From: Tetrahymena thermophila SB210
Lineage: Eukaryota > Ciliophora > Oligohymenophorea > Hymenostomatida > Tetrahymenidae
Direction: 5' to 3'
Assembly (NCBI RefSeq): GCF_000189635.1
Contig: NW_002476188.1
Span: forward strand, 434,001-498,000
DNA length: 64,000 nucleotides
Both the position numbers and the translations under genes were made by a program. Of this stretch, positions 14,810-27,423 are shown piece by piece; the stretch's first letter is position 1, and each line of letters opens with the position of its first letter. The notes beneath the pieces are model-generated. The model was not told the DNA's origin. It was given only the letters and a program-made list of their open reading frames with translations, and did no database searches.

Positions 14810-15714
14810 TATATTTATTCAAAATTTAGCGAATATATAAAAACTAAATAATACTTATTTAAATTTTTTTACCTTTAATTCTTTTGATTACCCTAAAAAC
14901 AATCAATGATCACTTCAACTATAGTAATCAGCTGTATACATCTTATCTATCCTTCTTCATACTAAACTATTACTATTATTTTTTTAAATAGATATCAATT
15001 TTTTTGTCACCAATGCTCTACTATTTCCTAATATTATAAATTACTCAAGCCATGTGTGAGCTAGAGATAATTTTGCTTTACAATTCTATTTTATTGATTA
15101 ATTTACTTACTGTAAATTCCTTTAAACACTACCTCTATATAAATATTCTATATTTAATTTATTGCTAAACACTAAGGCTCTCTACCATTTATATAATCTG
15201 GAGGGGATTACAGGCCTCTATTAATGTGGATTGATAGTTTATTTTTTCTATTCATTAAATATCAACCAAAATAAAGATAAATACTTATATAGAAATTGAT
15301 TGAAATAAAGAAATTTAGCTTACTTACTTACAAACAATCTAATCGATTTTTAAGAGCCTTCATATTTTATCATTGCATAATAAACTTGAACATATCAAAA
15401 AAATTTTCAGTAGCTAAATCTAACGAAAATATTCTAGCTTTTAAAAATCAATAACCAAATTTTTTAAATAAAATTTTATTTAAAATTTATAAAAATAAAT
15501 AAAATATTTTCAAAGATATGAAATCTCATTATGAATATTCGACAACACAAGAATTTTAATTATTAATACTTATTTTTTTCATCTTAAATGAGTAATCAAT
15601 CTTTTTATGAAAAATATTTTATTTATTTTTTCAAAGTTTTTTTAAAAAATAAATTTAATTTAATATTTTAGTTTTATTTTGGAAATTTAAAAAAAAAAAT
15701 AAAAAAATAAAAAG
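14810..15714. other. AT-rich intergenic region
   Basis: About 0.9 kb upstream of P1 up to the tRNA. It must hold P1's promoter, but no recognisable element or gene can be seen. Confidence 0.6.
15701..15713 (-). terminator. RNA polymerase III terminator of tRNA-Asp
   Basis: On the minus strand the tRNA 3' end is followed after one base by T5, an A, then T7, with a longer T run beyond it. Runs of four or more T are the standard Pol III stop. Confidence 0.8.
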
Positions 15715-15786
15715 CTCCGAGACCGGGAATTGAACCCGGGTCTCCTGCGTGACAGGCAGGAATACTAACCACTATACTATCTCGGA
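15715..15786 (-). tRNA. tRNA-Asp (anticodon GUC)
   Basis: 72-nt cloverleaf without an intron. The 7-bp acceptor stem pairs TCCGAGA with TCTCGGA, discriminator G. The anticodon arm is CCTGC, loop CTGTCAC, GCAGG, giving GTC. The D-arm region carries an A box (TAGTATAGTGGTTAGTA) and the T arm a B box (GGTTCAATTCC). CCA is not encoded, as expected for a eukaryote. It is one of the few GC-rich spots in the window. Confidence 0.97.
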
Positions 15787-16559
15787 TTTTACAAAACTTT
15801 ATACTTTTTATCATTAGATTAATTATGATAAGCTTTTTAGCAAGGATATGCATTGTCTTAATATTTTGAAATGTAAGATTTAAGTGTAAGTAAATCAAAT
15901 CGTTAATAAAAATATTAAAATCTTTTTTTATATTTGCTTATACAATATTATTGTCAATTATTTATTTATCTAGCCAATTATCATTAACTAGAATTTAATA
16001 GATTTTTTAGTATATAAATTCATTGTTTTTATTATATTTCTTAATATTAAATTTATAAATTTTTATTTGATAGAAGAAATAGTTTAACAGAATGATAGGC
16101 ACACATCATTGTAAAAATACTATAAAGAACTATTAAAAACTGCTAAATATTTAAGTGAAAATATTTTTTTGCTCATCCAATCTTGGTAACTTTTAGAAAT
16201 ATTAAATATTTTTAATGTTTAGCTCTAAATAAACCTATTATACACTATTATCATCTTTAATTATTATTTGAGTGCAAATTATGAGGCAATTATATCATTT
16301 ATAGTCAAGAATTTAACTCAATTTTATTATAATAAATCTAATTATATTGTAAAACGTTTTAAAAATATTAATAATCACTGTTCAAAACTAGCAATAAAAC
16401 GGTGAAAGGAATTTAAAAAACATAATTAATAGACTCATTAGGGAAAATTAATTTCTGAATCAATCTTTTTTTAAATTGATTATTTGATTGGTATCTTTAA
16501 GTAATTAAAAAATTAAAAAATAAATAAATAAAAAAGAATCTTATAAGAATAAAGAAAAA
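15787..16559. other. AT-rich intergenic region
   Basis: Divergent spacer between the tRNA and the NACHT-WD40 gene; no gene or repeat recognised. It should contain the promoter of the rightward gene. Confidence 0.6.
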
Positions 16560-19500
16560 ATGAAATTAATTTAATAAAGTTTAGACAGTTAGATTAATAA
16601 TTTAATGTAAGAAATGTATTATCAAATTTAATTTGATAAAAATTAGTAATCCTCCATAATATCTTAATGCTAAAGATAGAACTTATTGAATTCAATCAAC
16701 AAAAAAGAAATATCAAGATCGATAAGATTATTTAATAGTAATACAGAGTCTTCTAGAAAAGGTTTTAAACTTTTGGGAGGTGGTGGTTGTTGCAGCAAAA
16801 ATAATGAGCCTTAATTTGGAAATATAGGCATAAATTTTGAGGAAGTAAAAGAGAATAAAAAATAAAATGAAATAGATCCTAAATTCAACAAGTTTTATAA
16901 AAGTTAAGTAGAAAACTTATCACATATTTAATCTATAGTTGAAAAGAATGAACAAGTCTCTGAGATCATCAAGGTTTGTGAAAGTGGTCTTATTAGATCA
17001 AAAGATCTATTTACTATTAATGTTCACATGTACAGGGCAAGTGCTATTTAAATCTTTAACCTGTGTTTATAGTATATTATTACAGGAGCTTAGAGCATAG
17101 ATAAAGATGACTAAAATCTAATATTCAAAAAATTAGACGCGTTTATTCAGCATGTTAAATAAAACGTTGAATTATTTCCATGCTAAGATTTAGAATTCAT
17201 TTACTAATTCTTAATGGATATTAATCAAGAAGATTTTGATTATAGCAATGAAAGTCAAAAGCAACTTTAAATTGTGTCATAGTTTGTCACAATTAATATT
17301 TAAAAAAGAGGCAAACTGACTTTTCCATTGTTAGTGAATGATTCATCCCAAATAAATAATAATTAAGGATAGGATTTAATTCAATTTTTACAAGATATAG
17401 CTTTTAAGTAGTCAGATAGCTTAGAGAATATTTGGTAAATTGTTGATAGGGCTCATTAGAAGGTAAAATCATTTACTAAAGACGCAATTGTTAGATAAAT
17501 AGTAGCTATTTGGGCTTTAAAAGTTAGTAAATTAGGACAAAATAGCACTGACAGTCAGGATCTCTTATTTTTCATTAACCAATTTATTGAATTGTCTATG
17601 AATGGTAAATCAAGCTACTTAGTTCTCTATATTCTAACTCAGGTCAATTATATTTTAGAGAAAAATATTTAAAATGCTTAATTTACTAAAGATTTAATCT
17701 AATATTTTCTAGTTGACTAAAAATTTAGCTATTTCATTCAATTGCTTAAACAGGAGTCTGATAAAAAATAAACAGCTACTGAAAGTTTCCTTCTCTTTTT
17801 CAAATTTACTGTGACAGATATAACTTACAGATTCCTTTCTAATTAAATCTTGTTGAACATCTACAATTCTGTTATCTAAGAGCTGCTCAATTAAAATGAT
17901 TAGCTACTTATCCATCTAATATATTCCTATGCAACTGAAAAAAATGAAAGGGTGAAACTTTTATTTTAGGCTAACAAAAAATTCGTCAATTATGTTAAGA
18001 AGATGACTTCCTCAGATACAAAAAACATAGCAGAAATAGTCATGAGTTATTAAAAGAAGAGAAAAGAGGAATTTTAAAAAAATAAATTATCTAAATAAGA
18101 AATAGAATAAATAGAAGACAATATCAAAGATGAGAGTGATTTTATTGAAAAAATCACACTTAAATTGATAGAAAAGTGGGAATTAGAAGCAAGGCAAAGA
18201 CTAGAAAAGAACATATCTCAAAAAGATGATATATTGCTAGAGGTTTAAGATCTTTATATTGATTAGAATATTGAATATCTAACAGGAAATGACATATTTA
18301 ATGAAAAAGATAAAAAAGTAGAATTTTCTTTAGATAAGGATAATAAGCAAAACAAATTGAATGCTGTAGATCTTATAATGAAGTACTTTTTGCTTCCAAA
18401 TTAATTAGAAGCTTAAAACTAAAACAATCCTTAAACTTAAGCAAATAAGTGCAAAATTATAGGTATTTTAGCAGAAGGAGGTACTGGAAAGTCTATGCTT
18501 TTTAAAAGAGTAGAAACCCTCCTCATGAAAGATAAAAACTAAAATTTCTATACATCTAATGAAAAGTTGAATTACATAACACTGTTAGTTAAGTGCAATA
18601 ACCTAGACTCAAAAAATCCTTCTTTAGATGACTATTTGATCAGTTAAGGTTTAGATCAGAATTAGATAAAATAATTGAAGAAAATGCAAAGAAATAAGCT
18701 TATTTTGTTAGACGGTTATGATGAATATACAGGAAATTATTTTAAGGTGTATTAAAAGCTTGGCTTGTAAGACTGGACGAATACTCTTGTAATTGTTTCA
18801 TCAAGAATCGAAAAGTTTTCACAGTCAGATGCAGTTGCTTACTTTAGCATTGAAGACCAATATGGATCTAGGGATAATAACTCCTATTGTATTGCAAAAC
18901 TTAAAGAATTTGAAAGAAAGGATATTGATGAGTACTGCAAAAAGTTTTATTAGAAACAAAGCAATTTAAATTAATAAATTGAGCTTAAAGAAGGATAGTT
19001 TTTAAATATGATGAAATCATGTTTAAATAGTTAGCAACTAGAAAATTTACTCCTTCTACCAATAAATTTGTATTTGTTTACGAGAATGGTCATTAACAAA
19101 CAAGAATAGGAATTAGAAGATCTAATCAAGGATATTTAAGATTAAATTTAAATCTAAGATATTTTCTTTGCTGAATAATTTAACAGAGAATCTCTTGATT
19201 TTATGGTTTAAATAAATGAGAATTTATCTAATAAATAGTTAAAAGAATAAATCAATTCGTCTTATTTTTAATATTTCTAAACATTGGCTTTGTAAATGTT
19301 CTTAAATAAGAGTTTTAAATCAAACTTTTTACAATTGAATAGAGAAGAGGTAGTGTTTGAACTAAATGATTAGATTAAAAAAATGCTAAAAAAAGAAGAT
19401 TAGCAGAAATTAAAGGATAAAATATAGAATTATGTGAATACTAAAATAATTACTAAAGTCAAAGACTTATAGGAGGAATAAGAAGAAGAGTAATAAGCCT

Positions 19501-22500
19501 TTAGCTAAAAAATCCTTGAATTTAAGCATAAATCTCTTTTTGAATATTTTGTTGCCAAAGCTTTTAAATATGATTTTGATGTGCACAAAGAAGATATTCA
19601 TAAAATGAGTTTATAGGAGTTATCTAAATTTAAAATAAATTAAAAAATTATTATGAACCCAGGAATAAACTAATCTGAGCAGCAGATACTAGTAAAGCTT
19701 TATAAATTGTTAAAAAAAGATATTGACTCTGACTATTTTAGAACAAGCTATCAATCAGAGGATATTTCATAAAATAATAGATACATTTAATATCTTAGAA
19801 AATCAAGCATATCTAAACCTTCAGATGTGAGCTAAATAGATATCGGAGCTTCAAACCTTCTCTCAGCTTTGTTTGTAAGTAAATACGCTTATGAAGGTCT
19901 CAAGTTAACCAAGTGCTCCTTTTCTTAAGCCTACATTCCATATCATAAAAGTGATGATATAGTTTTCGACTCATGTAATTTCAACAATGCCTATTTAGAA
20001 TCATAAAATTTAGGCAGTTTCGAAACATGCTTCATGAATAACTCAATGTTTTAATCATTTAAAAAAGAATTCGATCTTGGGGATATGTACTTATCTAATG
20101 GGGTTGAATTCTATTAAAATAGTTTAATTTCTATTTCAAGAAGTGGATTTATCAATAGTTTTTCAATTGAAAATAGTGAAATTTTATAATAAAAAAGAAT
20201 CTCATGTTTACCTTTATAGAAAATTTTGCTATAAAAAGATAAATTAATTGCAGCAAGCTAAACTTGTTTATTTGAAATAAATCCAGTTAATTTGGAAGTA
20301 TTTAATTCAACTGGCTTTATTGATAAAATAGAAAGATTACAAGCTTAAGAAAATTTATGTTTAGTCACCCTATCAAATGAAGAGAATTTCATAGGAAATT
20401 TTTAAACAGGATTTAAGCAATTAGATTTACAAGGAAAGAATCCTATTTTTTCAAAGAATTAAATAATCACCAATAATTAAAATTAATTATTTATTTATGA
20501 CCTCTAAAATTATTAATTGCAAAAATAAATTAATATTGACAGTTTTGAAAAAGCTATTTCAAGTATGGATGGAAAGACGCTAATTCTAATCTAAGATAAA
20601 ACATTCCAAGTTTGGAAGTCCGAAGCAGGTGATTTAAAATTAATTAGAAATGTGGAAGGACATACTTAAAAAATTCTTTCTTTTGAATTCTCCTAAAACA
20701 GCAAATTCTTTGTTTCTTGCTCATCAGCTGAATATATAATATGGGATATATCTAAGGACTTTGAAATAATCAAGTAAAAAGAATAAAAAGGTATCTAAAA
20801 TGTTAAATTCTCATCCGACAACAAGTATTTAGCAATTTCATTAGCTTTAAAGCAGATAATAATGAGTATTGAAAATAATTTTAGTGAATTGAACAATATA
20901 AAAGGTCATGAAGGTATAATTCCTATTCTTAATTTTTCTCATAATGATAAATATTTAGCTACTTGCTCATCTGATAAAACTTTTAAAATCTGGGATACCT
21001 CATAAAATTACAAATTAATTAAATCAATTTAAGGACATTAATAACCTATAAAGTCAATAATTTTTTCTCCCAACGATAAACTACTGGTTACAATTGATGA
21101 TAATACATGTAAAATCTGGAACTTTGAAAAAGAAATGTAACTTATACAAGAATAAGTTTTTGAAGATAATATTGACTCAGTTGCATTCTCTCCAGATGGA
21201 GCTTTATTAGTGATAGCCACTATAGGAATTTATGAATTAAACTGCAACATTTATAAAACAGAAAAACTCGATCTGTTACATAAAAAGCTCACATAGGAAT
21301 GCGATTAAGAAGGTGGACTATCAAATTTTTTTAAATAAAATTAAAATTTAATTATAAACTAATTTCAATTTCTTTATTTTTAATCAGACCAATCACTTTT
21401 CAGTCTATTTTAACTTAGTTTAAAAAGTTTTTATACAGAATATTTTCGTCAATTAAGGAACAGTTTAATTTATTTTGGACTTTTTTGAGTGGTATTTCAA
21501 TTAAGGACTAAATTTTTAAAAGAATTTTGATTTGATTTTGTACTTAATTAACGAGAAACTACTCTAATTAAAAAACTTGCCAACTTATTTTTATTTTTAG
21601 AATTTTTTTAAAAATTATCTTTTGATAGAAATTATTTTTAATTTATAAAATTTTATTTATTTTGAAAATTCTTTTGAATTTAGATGAAAAATTTTTTATC
21701 ATTTCTTGATTTAATTTAAAATATTCTCTAAAATTTATAGATGCTAGTGTTGACCATCTAAAGGTAGCCTTTTCTTATGACGGAAGATACTTAGCTGCTT
21801 CATCTGCTTACTCACCATGTGCAGTTTTTGATGTTAAAAATGATTTTTAGATTTTAGATGGAATTCAAATTGATGGAGGGAATGCTTCATCATTAGCTTT
21901 TTCACCTGATGGAAAATATTTAGCTGTAGGTCAAGGAGAAGAAGATTGTTTAATTTTGAAAGTTTAATAAAATTTCGAATTGCTAAAAATTGTACAAAAT
22001 TCTAATGCTTCCAATCTTTCTTTTTCTGCTGATAGTCGCTACTTAATTACAGCATCTCAAAATATAAACTGTAAGATTTGGAGCGTAGAAAAGGATTTCG
22101 AAATGATTAATAAAATTGATCTCAAAGTTAGAAATGGTACATTTAAGTCTGATAATAAATACTTTGCAACTTCTTGTTCAGACGGAACATTTTAAATTTG
22201 GAATATTAGTGTAAGATTCGAAAGAATAAATTCTATCTAAGGTCATGTAGGAAAAATTTATTAAGCGGTATTTTCTCCTGATAATAAATATTTAGCTACT
22301 GCTTCTAGTGACATGACATGCAAAATTTGGAATGTTGAAAACAGCTTTGAGCTATTATACACCTTAATAGGCCATTAACAAGAAGTATACTCAGTTTCAT
22401 TTTCATCTGATGGATAACTTCTTGCTACAGCTTCTGATGATAAAGTTTACAATATTTGGAATGTAAAAAATAGCTTTTAACTGATTTAAACTTTATAGAA

Positions 22501-23443
22501 TACTAAAAATGAAGATCTTGACGCCATTTCTTAACTACAAGAAAGAAAAGTTATTTATTTAAATACGAGTGATAAGAGTATTAAAATACCTTAACAGGGA
22601 GAACCAACGAGAAAACCATATAATATATTTGGAAAGGGTTTTTTTATCAATACATTTTAACATTAAACTAATGATTTTTCAAAAAACTCTAAATATTTTG
22701 CCACTAAATCAGCACATGAATTAGTTATATATAATAGAGATAATAACTTTGAAATATATAGAGTTATATTTATATATGGAGGAATGTTGGAGTAGTTTGC
22801 TTTCTCAGCTAATAGTAAATATTTTGCAGTTGCAACTAGCTACCTTGATATAATAATATGGGATCTATCCAATAACTTCTCATTAGTAAAAAAATTATCA
22901 GATAATTTGCTTAGGTTCTTAAAAATTGACTTCTCTAATGATGGACAGTTTTTTATTTCAGCATTTGAAGATGGATCTCTCAAACTATGGAATCCTTAAA
23001 AAGACTTTGAGCCTATTACTACGATCAAAGGTATTTATTTATTTATTTGTTTATTTATCAATTCATTCATTTATTTATTATTATTTGCATTTTAAATATA
23101 AATTTATAAATTTCTTTAAATTAAAGCACATGACAAGCTACTTTCTTGCCTAACATTCACTTCAGACTCAAAATATTTATTCACAGTATCTTAAGATAAA
23201 ACTTGTAAAATTTGGGATACCTAAAATGGCTTTTCTCTTATTAATACAATTAACAACCGTAGTATACCTATGTAATTTGTATCTTCGTCAAATAATGGAG
23301 TGTATCTTGCAACTTCAGATTTATAATCATGCAAGATTTGGAACATTTTAAAAGGAATCGAGTAAACAAAGGCCTTAAAAAGTAAAGATAAAATTGAAAA
23401 CAAACAACTTGAAAGTTGTTTTAGATTGTAATATGAAGTTTGA
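16560..23443 (+). CDS. NACHT-WD40 (NLR-like STAND NTPase)
   Basis: Predicted 2119-residue cytosolic protein. Exons are 16560-21312, 21741-23030 and 23127-23443. The first intron has a GTGGAC donor, the second GTATTT. Residues 1 to about 600 are helical and unrecognised, with a GGGGCC spot near residue 65. The NACHT region has Walker [15 protein letters not shown] near 635-648, Walker [12 protein letters not shown] near 711 (acidic pattern typical of NACHT) and the winged-helix mark [15 protein letters not shown] near 990. A stretch resembling pentapeptide repeats ([16 protein letters not shown]) follows, then about a dozen or more WD40 blades from about 1330 to the end ([24 protein letters not shown]), probably two propellers. 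NACHT-WD40 proteins are ligand-triggered oligomerising switches in fungi and bacteria. Alternative in-frame starts are 16605 and 16614. Confidence 0.88.
23031..23126 (+). repeat. TTTA-rich simple repeat inside NACHT-WD40 intron 2
   Basis: The 96 bp intron begins with an imperfect run of TTTA, TTTG and TTCA tetramers. The flanking exons join as AAA-GCA-CAT-GAC, restoring a WD40 blade start ([12 protein letters not shown]). Confidence 0.65.
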
Positions 23444-24144
23444 AAGTTTTTATTATGAAAATTTTAAATTAATTTACAATAGAAACTATAAATAGTTTAA
23501 ATACAAATTAATTATTATATGAAATAATTATTAAATCAAACATTATTTATATTTTTACTATGTAACTTTGATTTTATCTGATATGTGTTTCATGACAAAG
23601 ATTTATAAAAAATAAATAAAAAAAAGAATAACTAAAAAATATTTTAAGTTTAATTTCAATTATTTCAGCATTTTTAATAAAATTTTTTATTTTTAACAAT
23701 TTAAAATGATATAAAATATTTCATGAAATCATTTTTTATTTGCTAATTCTTTCATAGACTAGATTATAAATTAATTTTATTAATTTTTTATAAATTTAGA
23801 AAAAGTGATCTTTTCTTACATAAATTATTTCCAACTGTTCATAACAAACATGTTTTTATACAAAAAATTTCTTTGATAAAATCTTCTATATTGATTTGTA
23901 GGAATTACAATTTGTTTTAGTGATCTCTGAAATTTTAAAACTGTAACTAAGATCAATAATTTCTAATAGTTAAATTTATATATTTACAGAAAATTTTATT
24001 AATTTACTAATTAGCCTCTTATCAATGAATTTTAAATCTTTCATTTATATCTTTTATTAAATAGGTCTCATTTGCTTTCATTCTTATTTATTTTGAATTA
24101 TCTATAAATATTTTAAAACAAAAAGAATAAAAAAATAAAAGTTG
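23444..24144. other. AT-rich intergenic region
   Basis: About 700 bp between the NACHT-WD40 stop and the first glycoside hydrolase. No gene recognised. Confidence 0.6.
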
Positions 24145-25212
24145 ATGTAAAAAAAAATTAACTTTATCTAAATAGCTTTGACTTTGATTATTCTCTCAAT
24201 TTCATTGAGACAAGTTTTTTCTACTCCTCTTTGGTCAGTTGAAAAGGCAAATGATTGGTATAATAAAATAGGATGGAGAGTAGGATGTAATTTTATTCCT
24301 TCCACTGCTGTCAATTAGCTTGAAATGTGGTAGGAAGAAACTTTTGATCCTTAAACTATTTAAAAGGAACTTTAACTAGCAAACAGCATTGGCTTTAATA
24401 CAGTTAGAGTATTTTTGCATTATCTAGCTTGGGGAGAAGATAAAACTGGCTTTAAAAGTAGGATGAACACATTCTTAAATATTACTGAGTAATTTAACAT
24501 AAAAACAATTTTTGTTTTATTTGATGATTGTTGGAAGAATGATCCTCACATTGGCTAACAACCAGCTCCTATACCAGGTGTTCATAATAGTTAGTGGGTT
24601 TAATGTCCAGGAACATCTCAGCCGGTTTATGGCAGTTACAAGGAGTATGTTTAAGATATACTTAATGAATTTGCTGATGACAATAGAGTTTTATTCTGGG
24701 ATTTGTATAATGAGCCTGGTAATTCTAACCATAATGAAAGCAGATTGAGTTTATTACAAGATGTATTTAAATACGCTAGAGAAGTGAATATCTCACAACC
24801 AGTTACTGCTGGAATTTGGAATTTCTTTAAAAAGTTGAATTCCTTTTAAATAGAAAATTCTGATATTATTACTTTCCATTTGTATTCTTTACCTCAAGTA
24901 CTTGAGATTGAAATCAAAAACCTTAAAAAGCATGGCAGACCTATCATTTGTACAGAATATATGGCCAGAACTATTGGATCTACTTTTAAAAATTCATTAC
25001 CAATCTTTAAAAAGCATAATGTTGGTGCTATAAATTGGGGGTTAGTTTTTGGTAAAACATAAACTGTTTTTCCTTGGAAATCACCAGAAGGAGCTCCTAT
25101 CCCTAAAGTTTGGTTCCATGATATCTTTTGGAAAAATTCAACTTGCTTCTCATAGGATGAATGCTCATTTATCAAAAATATTACTTCTAATTAGTATACA
25201 GAAACAGTATGA
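24145..25212 (+). CDS. Secreted clan-A glycoside hydrolase, copy 1
   Basis: 355-residue intronless enzyme. A hydrophobic signal peptide (residues 1 to about 25, ALTLIILSIS) is followed by the mature start TPLWSVEKAN. The TIM-barrel retaining glycosidase pattern is clear: GWRVGCNFIPSTAVNQLEMW, NTVRVFLHYLAWGED, FVLFDDCW, the acid/base Glu at about 190 in WDLYNEPGN, and the nucleophile Glu at about 271 in CTEYMAR, then AINWGLVFGKTQT. It resembles bacterial proteins annotated as GH5-like cellulases or beta-1,4-xylanases. It likely degrades plant or microbial polysaccharide in phagosomes or outside the cell. The exact substrate is not inferable. The close similarity to bacterial enzymes and the lack of introns suggest lateral origin. 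Confidence 0.92.
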
Positions 25213-25717
25213 AGACAGAAAAATATATATTTATAAAGTAGATTATTTATTTTTAAAATTTGTAGAAACTAATTGAAAAAAATGACTTATATCTATTTAT
25301 TTTTATACTTTTAATTAAAATAAAATTAATTTTATTTTTTCAAATTTAAATTTTTTTTATTTTAATAAATATTTTTTTTTATCTTGCATTAACTCTCAAA
25401 TATAATTTTCTAAAGTTAATTGGAGGTAAATTTTAAGTAAATTGAACATAAATCTAAAATTCTGGTATGGGATTATAAAAATTTTGCTATAAACAATGAG
25501 TATCACATTTATTTTTTTTATAAATTTTAAAAAAATTAATGTTATTTATGAATTTAATTAAACAAAACAATTTTTCAGAAAAATTAAAAAATTTTTTTTG
25601 TTAGTTTTTTATATTTTTACTCTATATACCTTCAATACATAATCTATTGTAAATACTAATAGTTGATTTATAATATCTATGGCAGACACAAGGAGTGAAA
25701 AACCTTTAAATTATACA
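25213..25717. other. Intergenic, possibly holding decayed hydrolase sequence
   Basis: AT-rich spacer after hydrolase copy 1. A short block near 25460-25500 (ttctggtatgggattat) faintly recalls the WDLYNE region, but is too eroded to call with confidence. Confidence 0.4.
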
Positions 25718-25985
25718 GTACCTATAAATTACAGAGAATTTATTTATGGCCATAAATACTGACTGGATCTGCTTTCGAAAATTTACTGTAATCTTAAAAA
25801 GCTGCAATATTTGTGCAATAAATTAGGAATTTTTTTTGGTAAAAGATAAAATGTTTTCCCTTGAAATCAAAAAAGCAACTAATATTCCTAAAATTTAGCT
25901 CATGAAATTTTTGGAAAAATTCAACTTATTACTCAAAGAAAAAATATTATTTATCAAAAGTATTTCATCAAATAAGTATTAAAAC
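25718..25985 (+). pseudogene. Decayed 3' fragment of a third glycoside hydrolase
   Basis: Ordered blocks align with the last third of copies 1 and 2: an eroded CTEYMAR-TIGS region, then AINWG/FGKTQTVFPW (ttttggtaaaagataaaatg), then the FWKNST...FIKNI segment (ttttggaaaaattcaact). Frames are broken by indels and substitutions, and the upstream two thirds are gone or unrecognisable. It lies exactly between the two intact copies, in the same orientation. Confidence 0.75.
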
Positions 25986-26361
25986 TAAAACAGTTTAAAA
26001 AAATAAATAAAGTGAAAAAATCAAAAAAATAAATAAATAAAGGAAAAATATTTTAATATTTTTTATTAATAAAAAGATTTGGCTTAAACTTTTTAAAATT
26101 TAGTTAAAAAAAAGCAATTCTTCTTTAAGCCAACTTAAATATATTTATTTTTGTGAAGTCTGTAATAATTGTTTGATTGATTGACACAATTTGCGTCATT
26201 TGCTTATTAAATTATGTGCATTTCACATTTAAAAATGTGTAAACTATTAACATCTAAATATTATATAAAATCAATAGCGTTTTAAACAAGATTATTTATT
26301 TAATCAATTTTGTTTTTAATTAGAAAGCGAAAAATATTTGAATAGAAATACTTAAAAATAA

Positions 26362-27423
26362 ATGAGAAAATTTGTTAAAAATTTAAATACCTTTATAGTT
26401 ATTTTCTCTATTTTCTTATTCACAGTACATTCAACTCCTCTTTGGTCTGCTGAGAAAGCTAACAGTTGGTATAAAAGTATTGGATGGAGAGTAGGATGCA
26501 ATTTTATTCCATCAACAGCTGTTAATTAGCTTGAAATGTGGCAAGCTGAATCTTTTGACCCAACTACAATAGAAAAGGAATTGTCATAAGCTAGTAGTAT
26601 TGGATTTAATACTATAAGAGTATTTTTGCACTACTTAGCTTGGGGAGAAGATAAAAGTGGTTTTAAATAGAGAATGCATACATTCTTAAATATTACTGAG
26701 CAGTTCAATATCAAAACAACTTTTGTTTTGTTTGATGACTGCTGGAATAATGACCCTCACGTTGGTTAACAACCAGCTCCTATTCCTGGTGTTCATAATA
26801 GTCAATGGGTTTAATGTCCTGGAGTTTCTTAGCCAGTTTATGGTGATTATTAGGAGTATGTTTAGGATATTCTTACTGAATTTGCTGAGGACACAAGAGT
26901 TCTATTTTGGGATTTATACAATGAGCCAGGAAACTCGAATTACAACGACAGCAGATTGAGCTTGTTAAAGGATGTATTTAGCTATGCTAGGCAAGTTAAT
27001 ATCAGCTAACCTATAACATCTGGATTGTGGTATGATAACTAGAAATTAAATGATTTCTAAAAACATAATTCTGATATTATAACTTTCCATAAGTATTCTG
27101 AGCCTAGCGCACTCGAATTAAAAATTTTAGAATTGAAGTTACTGGGAAGACCAATTATATGCACAGAATATATGGCTAGAACTATAGGATCAACTTTCTA
27201 AAATTCTTTACCAATTTTCAAAAAGCATAACGTTGGAGCTATTAACTGGGGATTAGTTTTTGGCAAAACTTAAACAGTTTTTCCTTGGGGATCTCCTGAA
27301 GGTGCTCCTGTCCCTTAAGTTTGGTTCCACGACATATTTTGGTAAAATTCTACTTGCTTTTCTCAAGAAGAATGCTAATTTATAAAAAATATTACATCCT
27401 AGTCTTAGGCTTATGTTTATTGA
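26362..27423 (+). CDS. Secreted clan-A glycoside hydrolase, copy 2
   Basis: 353-residue intronless paralog of the hydrolase at 24145-25212, with almost the same mature sequence. Signal peptide is FIVIFSIFLFTVHS, then TPLWSAEKANSW. Catalytic Glu residues are near 188 (WDLYNEPGN) and 269 (CTEYMAR); both are intact, so activity is expected. Differences cluster in the signal peptide and in the segment between the two catalytic motifs (KYSEPSALELKI here against LYSLPQVLEIEI). TAA and TAG Gln codons inside conserved motifs, for example in HNSQWVQCPG, show adaptation to the ciliate code. It ends 202 bp from the convergent stop of P2; that spacer holds nothing recognisable. Confidence 0.92.

Noticed and set aside
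15674..15898. Minus-strand ORF containing VVSIPACHAGDPGSIPGLG
   Set aside because: This peptide is the translation of the tRNA-Asp gene; such ORFs are common artefacts.
21313..21486. Extension of the NACHT-WD40 frame to a TGA near 21486
   Set aside because: The sequence becomes low-complexity Q/N/F and WD40 repeats resume after 21741 in phase only if this part is removed, so I treat it as intron.
24512..24748. Plus-strand ORFs overlapping the hydrolases in other frames (also 26723-26959 and 25049-25276)
   Set aside because: They are out of frame with clear catalytic motifs of the real enzymes.
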